Below, one piece after another: positions 23,137-64,000 of a stretch of 64,000 bases of DNA (position 1 is the stretch's first letter; each line of letters starts with the position of its first letter). The notes beneath the pieces are model-generated. The model was not told the origin of the DNA. It searched no databases and saw only the letters and a list, made by a program, of their open reading frames with translations. The DNA comes from Chaenocephalus aceratus (Eukaryota; Chordata; Actinopteri; Perciformes; Channichthyidae), in NCBI GenBank assembly GCA_023974075.1, contig CM043790.1:15673804-15737803 (forward strand), in the 5' to 3' direction. Made by a program: the position numbers and the translations under genes.

Positions 23137-26100
23137 CTGTACACCCCGCTCTCAGGCCCCCTTCCTCTGGGTGAGATTGAAGAGGGGTCCCATGTCAAGA
23201 GGCTCCGTGTCACTGAGCCAGTTACCGCAGCAACTGATCATTCTCGGAGCCAGCCATTCGGATAAAGGGTCAGCCTCGATTTCAGTCTTCATCTCCCCCT
23301 CTTAACCCGAACCCTCTTTCTCCTGCACACCTCTCACTTGTGCATCCAATCTTTCTGGCTTTGATACTTTCTATCCCTCTTTCGAACGTCTTATGGTTTG
23401 ACCCCCTTCTCCCTTTCTTCCTGTTTGAAAATGTCCTTAACAGTTGATTCTAACAGTATTATTCCAATTATTTCCCCCCTGAGCTTGTTAAAGGGCCACA
23501 CACAGCAGGGAATAGTGTCACACCTCATGTATTTCGATTTCCTCCACCAGAAGGTCAATGTTGCTCTTCTTTCCTCCTTACATTCTGTCTCCTTTGGTCG
23601 CTTTTTCCACAGTTCACATTCCGAAAACCGAACTAAATGTGTCCTGTCCTGGAGGTGCTCTCGAAATATGTTACGCCTATGAAAAGTCAGACAGTCTCGC
23701 AGTTCTTTCTTACTCTTTTTTATGGAAAAACAAAAAGCTGCATCAAGCAGATTTCTACAGGCCCATCTCACCTCCCTTCTGTCTGAGGTGCTGTTAACTT
23801 TTTTTCAGCAGGTTCTGTGCTCCACACTCCACACGGCTGAAAGATATGTTCCTATCATCCTCAAACATCTCTGCACCTCATGAATGCATGTGGATTTTAA
23901 CCAGATAAAACAGACACTTTGTTTGAATAGCTTTTTCCAGGAATACATATTTGAAGCTGAAAAAAGGACCCTCACTGAAGCCTTTTCAAATTTGAATGGA
24001 AGTGAACCTGGCTACCTGTCATTTGTCAACCTCAGTTGTTTAATGATAGGTCTCTGCTCTGCTAAGTTGCATACAGTACATGGATTGTAAAAGCTGAGTA
24101 ATAGCCCAGAGCACAGATTTATTTTTAATTGCCGCGTAGAATCACACTGGGTCTAGTTGCATCGACAACAAATAATGTTATGTAAGCAGCAGTAAGACTA
24201 GTAGAACTTGGGGATTGGAGTGACTAGAGAGCAGATACTGGGTGTGAGCACTAGTGGCAGATCAGAAAAGTAATTGCATCAGTTTTTGCATTGACTTGCG
24301 TCACATCGTTCACACCACCAGTGAATTGAAACATGATGCATAAACTGTTATTTTGGTATATCCATGTCCCTTTTTCCAGTTCCTTTTTCCACCCACTCAG
24401 TTAATCGTACCCCTGCAGCATGTACTTCACATGTCTGATTGATGTATTAGCAATGACTGCCTTAATAGTAAGCCTTCTCCGTGACTGTTTACAAGCCTCG
24501 CTGCTATTTGGGGATTCCTTGATCCTTCCCTGCAGATGGGATATCAAAACATGGCGGCCCCACAATTAGAAGTAGATAAGAAGCTCAGGGCTGGGGGTCA
24601 AGCTCAAGTGGCACGATCCAAGGTCAGACAATGAAAGAGATAAGAGCTTATACTGGAGGTATTTTCTGTGGCCCCTTCACAAATGTCTAATGTTGTTGTT
24701 GTCGTAGTGTTAGTAGAAGCAGGGCAGAGATTACTGCTCGTGGCCTCAGATCAGACAGATTGAGCAGGGGCTTGGGGGTTTCACGGTCACTTAAGAGCAC
24801 GACACACTTGGACAAGCTCCCTTTACTGGGCATTAAACACAATTAAGTGAAAGTGCTCTATAACTCCCTACCTGGACTCTTAAACCTCCTTGTGTTCCCC
24901 TCGCGAGCATTAAGTCCTACTCTATCTGGCCTTTTAAACTATTGCCATAGTTCTATTCCTCCCCTGCTTCCTCTGAACCATTCCTCACGCTTTACATAAT
25001 CTGGCCTTCTGTATATTAGCTGCACTATAGGGACATGACCTTTACCAGCTTTCTCAATTGACATATTCATTCTCCTTTCTTTAATTAGGGTTGCACAAAA
25101 GGGCCATCGGGTGCTTCCCAGCTAATACAGTCGCCTCTGAATTATTTAGACTATAGATGATTGGATGTCGTACAACACTACTGCTCCTCTCTTTCTCTCC
25201 CTCTCTCACGAGTGGTCAGACCACTCTTACGTTCTGGGTGAGGAATCCAATGCAACTTTACTGTCATATATATGTGAGTAAACGAGTGTCCTTCTCTCAG
25301 ATTCTGCAGGGCGGGCTTATTTGCTGCACCCCTTGACTTCGACCTTGACAGCAGCACTCAGACTTTGTTTGTTAGAGCGCCTACTTCAATCTTTCACAAG
25401 ATCACACCCGCAGCACAGTCTATCAGTGCTAGAGTTTGAGCACCCTCAAATGGGGCTTTTATCTACCCTAAGTCATCTATGCACATGCAGCCTTGATTAT
25501 TTTTCTCTCCGTGTCCTCACTGTTAATTGCATCTCATCATCTCAGTGCCTTCATGAGAGCATGTGTATTCATTCAATTGTTTGTGAAATGTAATATTAGA
25601 CACACATAAATGTTCTAGGGTGGTATTCTTTAAAAATAAAAGTATAACTATAGACATATGTAAATGTCATTCTTTGAGTGGATGCACTTCACAAAGTGTG
25701 CAGGGATGCAAAACTCAGCAGCAAAACAGTTACCTACTTTGTTAGTCTCACAATTCAAACTCAATGGTAGCAGAACATGTCAATCTAAATTTAAAAGAAA
25801 GACACATTTCATGAATTCGGTTTCTTTATTAAATGAAAAAGTGTTAAATATCACTTCAATTAAACTGTTCTCAGAAAGCAAATCACAGACAATTAACTTG
25901 GCATTTCAAATTCCCTGCAGCTACAGTATCGGGAAGTTAAATGCAAAGTCAAAGTTTATATTATGTTAATTCTAAAGTTGATTAACATAAATGCATTTTT
26001 TGCCTTAATAAATATGAATACCAATAATAAACACTAATGCGGTGAAGTTGGCTACCTTCAGGTTACTGCATATTGTGTCCTTGTGCGTTGCTTGAAATAT

Positions 26101-26949
26101 AACTAATATGTTTTGACTGTAGCTAAAGTTATACTACAAACAGTAAAAAACAGTACTTTTTTAAAGATTCCTGGGAAAGTCTCAGAACATTTGTTATTTT
26201 CAGGGAAAGCATAATCCCTGAGGTACACCTACTGAAACAATGTCCCTCATGGAGGTCAGCTGCACAAAGGTCACGGGTTATTTAGAAAGTCACTGCACTC
26301 CTCTGACACTGGAGATGGGGTTGCTCTTAACTCAGTTTATGTACCTACAGATCCTATAGGACTCATTAGACCTGATGCATCCCCCACCACCTCGTCAGGC
26401 TTGCATTTAAAATCTCTGCATCTCTGAGAGCCACTTTTGAGTTTGGTGGACTTGTAATGTGCCATTTAGTCATTTAGTTTGCCTGCAATGTGACACAGCT
26501 GATCAGCAGAATTGTGCTATCAGTCAAACCACTCTTTGTTTGTTGTGAAAGTGCTGCAGCACATCTCAATGTTTGTTGTGCTATTCATCAGTTACATGTT
26601 GTCCGATTTTGATTTAAGAGCGCTGTGTGTGGTCGATTCATTAATTTGTTGTGAAAGAACAAAAGGAAGCAGGGATTTATTCATAACTCCTACCTGCTGA
26701 TGACTGTGTGTGCACACGTTAGCCAAGTGTGTGCTTTGGTGTGTGTTTATTTGCATGCACAGCAGGTTTTGCACATATTGCTGACAGACGAGTGTTCTGC
26801 GGTGCGAAGATGAGAAAGACAAGGGGAGTACTGGGAATAGAAAGGTAGAAAGGGTGACGCTGCGATGATTTACCATGGTGCCGTGCCATATTTGACCTCA
26901 TTTGAGATGTCTTTAGGTATTTCATTCTGTTAGGTCCCGGCAAAAATGT
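23137..26949. other. non-coding, no recognised element
   Basis: Chance ORFs only; the longest is 126 codons on the minus strand at 23391-23771, with no domain and antisense to an equally featureless frame. No gene supportable. Confidence 0.5.
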
Positions 26950-27305
26950 AATTTGTAAGAAATAGTAAATCTGTTTACAGTTCTGTTTCAAATGGGTGTT
27001 GAGAGATGTATCCATAGATCTCTTCATTTTGCTCTCAAAGTGCACCATGTTGATGCTTTTACCTTCAATATTTAAAAAACAAATCTTCAATTTTTTTGAC
27101 CACACAGACTTATGGAGCATTGTTTTATTATCACTGTTCTAGCAAAGTGATTTTTTTTAAAGGGATGCTCATGTTCATATTGATGTATCTTAACAAATGT
27201 TAACTTGGCCCATTACGTGACTATTTGTGTTGGGGGGGGGGGGGGGGGGCCCGACTTTATTTTTCCCAAAGGAGGGGCCTGACAGAAAAAGTTTGAGAAC
27301 CCCTG
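26950..27305. mobile_element. hAT-like repeat related to one at 45.2 kb
   Basis: Ends AGTTTGAGAACCCCTG (27290-27305), the form of a hAT terminus read outward. A segment at 26963-27080 (agtaaatctgtttacagttc, then ccatagatct, gctctcaaa, ttcaatatttaaaaaa) is clearly homologous to 45205-45243 plus 45576-45650. It carries a poly-G run at 27233-27251. No left terminus was found, so it may be truncated. Confidence 0.5.
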
Positions 27306-27759
27306 CTCTAGATACACCTCAAATCTACTGCAGGTCGTTTTGGGAACGTTTTTAAATGTTTGAAGGTGGCAGTAATTACATCTATGTTTGTTCTGGGTTC
27401 AGCGTTATCAGCTCCCATATGCAGAATAAGCACGGCCCGAATCCAATTGTTGCTAATCTCCTGCAGGGCTGTTATTTGCTTATCATAATCTTAATTAGTG
27501 TAAACCTTTTTGATTTTGGTGTTTTGTGTGACTGTGTGGGTAATAGCGCCTGTTGCACTGGGCTTTTTGAGCTAGAGTTAGTTTTTATTAAGAGCTAACC
27601 TACCCTAACCTACTGTAATTGTTCTAAAAGGTCTGTCATTATAAGCTAATCTTGCAGGGGCGATCTTTAAATGTAACTTGCTCGTAATAATCACTCCTGA
27701 AGCTAACCCTGAAAATCTGCTGTTGATGTCCTAACTCTTTCTTATCTCTTGCCTTTCAG
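27306..27759. other. tspan9 intron sequence upstream of first visible exon
   Basis: Nothing recognised. It ends in the polypyrimidine tract and acceptor ttgcctttcag of the exon at 27760. Confidence 0.5.
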
Positions 27760-60950
<33,191 letters not shown>

Positions 60951-61939
60951 CCTTCGGGGAAGGCACCCAATGGAGAGGAGCCCCACTGCCTGGTGGGATA
61001 AGACTCTGAATTAAACACCCCTGCCCCCCTCACTTTACAACCTCTTTAGAGCATTCTTTGCCCCCCCCCTTACCAGACCTTCTGTACAGATTCCAGCTGT
61101 GTCCCCTCTACATTCTCCTCACCATCCATTTTGCCAAAGAGTAACACAACTGGAGGAGAAGGGACACCTACGTTTGGCAAGGAAGAGAATCCCATTGGTT
61201 GTCACTCCTCTTGAGTCCTTTTCATTTCTTTTTTTTGCTTGGACTAACATTTTGCTGGAAGGAAGGATGGACTTTGAGACAATGAAGACTTTACTAATGC
61301 CCTAACGCCCCAAGGCAAAGACAACATATGAAACTGATGATACCCTCTGCCTCTTGTGGAGTTTCCTCATGTTGATAAAAGTCAAGCCCCGTTTTCACTT
61401 GTAAATGAGAAAAAGTTCCAACATGGCATGCTAGTTTTCTACTTTACTGATTTAACTGAGTTGTCAAAATGTCTTCTTTTTTTTGTATGTCATGGATTCA
61501 CCTGTGGAAGTGTTGAACAGATCAGTGCAATCAGCACTCAGATGTGTGTGTGTGTGGGGTTCGGTTTGACGTGACGCTGCTGTGGAGGGGCACAGACGTA
61601 TGGGGACGATGTTTAATGTTATCCATTATTCATATTTTTTTAATTCGGCTATAGAGAGTTTGGGTAAATGGAGCTTGATTGAAGAAAGTCATGTGTAAGC
61701 GTGAGAAATTATCAGTGGGTTATTTATGCACCAACTTCTACAGTATCCCCTGAATAATACATTGTAATGCACTCATTTTCCTACGAACACACACTTTACG
61801 CTGCCACACAGTGAAAGTAGTCCCATTTCCTATGAGTCGATACAAATGGTGTAAAATGACTGTTTATTAGGGCTCCACCGGGACTGTCAAGTGTATAGAT
61901 CTGGTTGATGTAGTTTCCCCTTGGAGAAAACACACTGGG

Positions 61940-62036
<97 letters not shown>

Positions 62037-63260
62037 ACGTGCGTGCGTGCGTGCGTGTGACTAGGAACGAGCTTTATCACATTGTTCAAGTTGCAGAGGA
62101 AAAAAAAAACGGCACATAGAAACACACAGCAAATCAAGGGCACGAGGGGCAAAAGTGTAGCAGACATGTTGTCTCCCTGCTACCATCAATTGCTAGAGAC
62201 CCTCTCTCCTATATTTTTTTGCGATTTCATCCATTTGCTCTGCCCTGCTCACTCTCCCTCTCTCTTTGGCTGTCAAATCCCCCATTGCCTCAATTATTTT
62301 ATTTTTCACCCCAATTTTCTCCCCACATGTCAGAAAGCAATGATCTCTATGCTCCATAAGTGCACACACAATTTCTCTGCTGACATTCCAGCTCATCACG
62401 CAGTTGCTTTGGTTCAGAACCTCCCTGAATTCACGTTAGCTTCTGTTTCCTGCAGCCACAGTTGAGGGGGTGGCGGGAGTGTAGGAGGATCAAAGCTAAG
62501 AAAGATAGGTGTTGCAACATGCTCGATGTGTCTGTTTACCGCTGATTCGCTGCAGGAGGCCTGAACATCAGCCAGCTTCTTAAAGACTGAAAATACTTCA
62601 TCTCCTGCGGTGACTTAGAGAAAAGGCCCTTCAAGCTTATCTGCTTTAAGCGTCAAACATGTTATGAGTGTGTGTAAAATACTTAATTGTTAACGGATCA
62701 TTTTAGGTTTTTAGGCTTCATTTGGTTATGAATGGTTGCCATCAGTTATAAAACAATTTCAACAATGTGGCAAGAATGTTAACTAAGATAGCTACCTATT
62801 TATTCAACAGCAATTGAGTGCTAAACTATATCCTTCTAAAGCAACAGGTTAAAGTTTAACCAGCAGTTTAAGTCATCATTTTTACCTTCCAAATAAATCT
62901 GGATAATCTAGGAGTTAAACGGTGTGACTGCTCATGTTCTTGAGGCTGATAATCAGATTGAATAGGCTTTTTTACAGAAGAAATTCGGAGGTAGAAAAAG
63001 CATAGGTGTAACTAATACAAATTAAACGTGGCTGAATTCCATTTAGATACTTTGATTTCAGGTTCCTGGTATCACGCACAAGCCCGGAAAGTGCACCAGG
63101 ATGTGAAGCAAAGATTTGTTTAGTGGCTAAATGTTGCATGGTAACACAACTTCAATCTGTGGATCATTGGGGCCGAACACACTTTTTCCCAGTGACATTC
63201 ATTGGGAAAGAGATGTCTGTAAAACAGCGGATATTTATTCTTTTGAATAAATGAAGTACC
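60951..63260 (+). other. probable tspan9 3' untranslated region
   Basis: Sequence directly downstream of the stop codon, with no supportable ORF. Possible polyadenylation hexamers (AATAAA) are at 62892-62897 and 63246-63251; the true end cannot be fixed by eye. It contains the large GT/GTGC repeat at 61942-62057. Family knowledge says mammalian TSPAN9 has a 3' UTR of a few kb, which fits. The boundary is inference. Confidence 0.4.
61942..62057. repeat. GT microsatellite in presumed 3' UTR
   Basis: About 95 bp of GT with one GG interruption, then gcgtgcgtgcgtgcg. Confidence 0.92.
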
Positions 63261-64000
63261 CAGTGCAAAAACGTTTAAAGCCCTTACTTAAATCATAAGG
63301 GTGTAAACGTTGTAAAATGTGCTCAAAGCCAAATCCAGAGCTATTTTCTCTCTCCATTCAATTGACTAAAACGAAATTGGACAGGACAGATTGTGTTCAT
63401 ATTATAACTGACTGTTGCCTTCAGTCAGTGACATGTCAAGCTAATGTGACATTGTCATATTCTCATAAACACTTTTTGGAGCAGCTGTTGGGGTTGGCTA
63501 ATTAGATTAAATCCAGTGTAGTCATTTTGGAGGGCACTTTGTGGTGCAAATATATTTCATACTCGGAATTAAAATATGTGCACAATATATCAGACAGGGA
63601 GTGTTCTGTTTGGACACAGCCTTTTCAGGCTTTAGCACAGGAAGACCTCCCCATTGCTCTGAAATAAGAGGATCATTTGTTTGCTGCTGTTTGAAATGGA
63701 GTAGGGAAATCATTGGGACCACATGTGACTGCAGTATCAATTGTAACTGTTGTTGCATTGGATAAAGCCTTGGAAACATGAGCTAACAGGTGACACAGCA
63801 TTTCCCACCAACAGTTATTCCAGTTGAGCAGCCTGTTTGCCTCAAGACTAGAGCATCACCTGAAGTCCTTCTGAACAGGTTTTTCTTTATTTTCTTGATA
63901 ATGACTTAATCTGAGAGACACCGTTTCAGTAGGAGGTTTGTGCATCAGAAGGCAACATATTTGGGCCGCCATGTGCAGCGACCCTGCTGGCTGTGATTCA
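63261..64000. other. downstream sequence, nothing recognised
   Basis: No gene or repeat that I can support. Confidence 0.5.

Noticed and set aside
23391..23771. 126-codon minus-strand ORF
   Set aside because: No family resemblance; overlapping open frames on the other strand show it is chance.

Overview
ORGANISM AND SETTING. The window looks like a ray-finned fish (teleost) nuclear genome. It has one vertebrate-type split gene with GT-AG introns, long CA/GT and poly-G/C microsatellites, and many interspersed repeats of kinds typical of fish: DIRS-like tyrosine-recombinase retrotransposons, L2/CR1-type LINEs with short tandem 3' tails, hAT DNA transposons and tRNA-derived SINEs. I see no operons, CRISPR arrays or other prokaryotic architecture. 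The species cannot be named from the sequence. GENE. The only host gene I can support is a tetraspanin, tspan9, on the + strand. Six coding exons lie at 27760-27951, 30461-30535, 46869-46970, 47261-47392, 48769-48852 and 60879-60950. All start and end on codon boundaries and all have consensus splice sites. They give 218 residues plus a stop; human TSPAN9 is 239 residues, so only the first coding exon (about 21 residues) is missing. I did not find it in the first 27.7 kb, so it is probably upstream of the window. LAYOUT. 1-27759 is non-coding, presumably tspan9 intron and/or upstream DNA. It holds a defective DIRS element (copy 1, 5958-10613), a LINE 3' scrap, a hAT relic near 20.6-20.9 kb, microsatellites and an unusual 45-bp perfect palindrome (14858-14902). 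The 16.3-kb intron 30536-46868 holds a 5'-truncated LINE with an uninterrupted 669-codon reverse transcriptase ORF, a tRNA-derived SINE, and a four-level nest: an L2 LINE split by a 2.2-kb hAT element with an 8-bp target duplication, carrying an older hAT-like repeat split by a SINE, plus 108 uninterrupted GT units. The 12-kb last intron (48853-60878) holds a TTAA-flanked MITE and a second nest: an outer hAT with a perfect 8-bp duplication, containing LINE 3' sequence, containing DIRS copy 2 (52917-58651), which itself carries a BED-finger hAT fragment. A further hAT MITE ends only 74 bp before the last exon. After the stop codon at 60950 comes a probable long 3' UTR with a large GT repeat. 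HOW THE PARTS RELATE. The two DIRS copies are related and both lie antisense to tspan9. Each has lost a different part and each has lost a catalytic residue, so neither can be autonomous. Together they show the full DIRS plan: gag, RT, RNase H, tyrosine recombinase, inverted terminal repeats, and an internal complementary region that spells the joined ends of the circle. No wholly new system is evident; the most interesting material is the transposon architecture.
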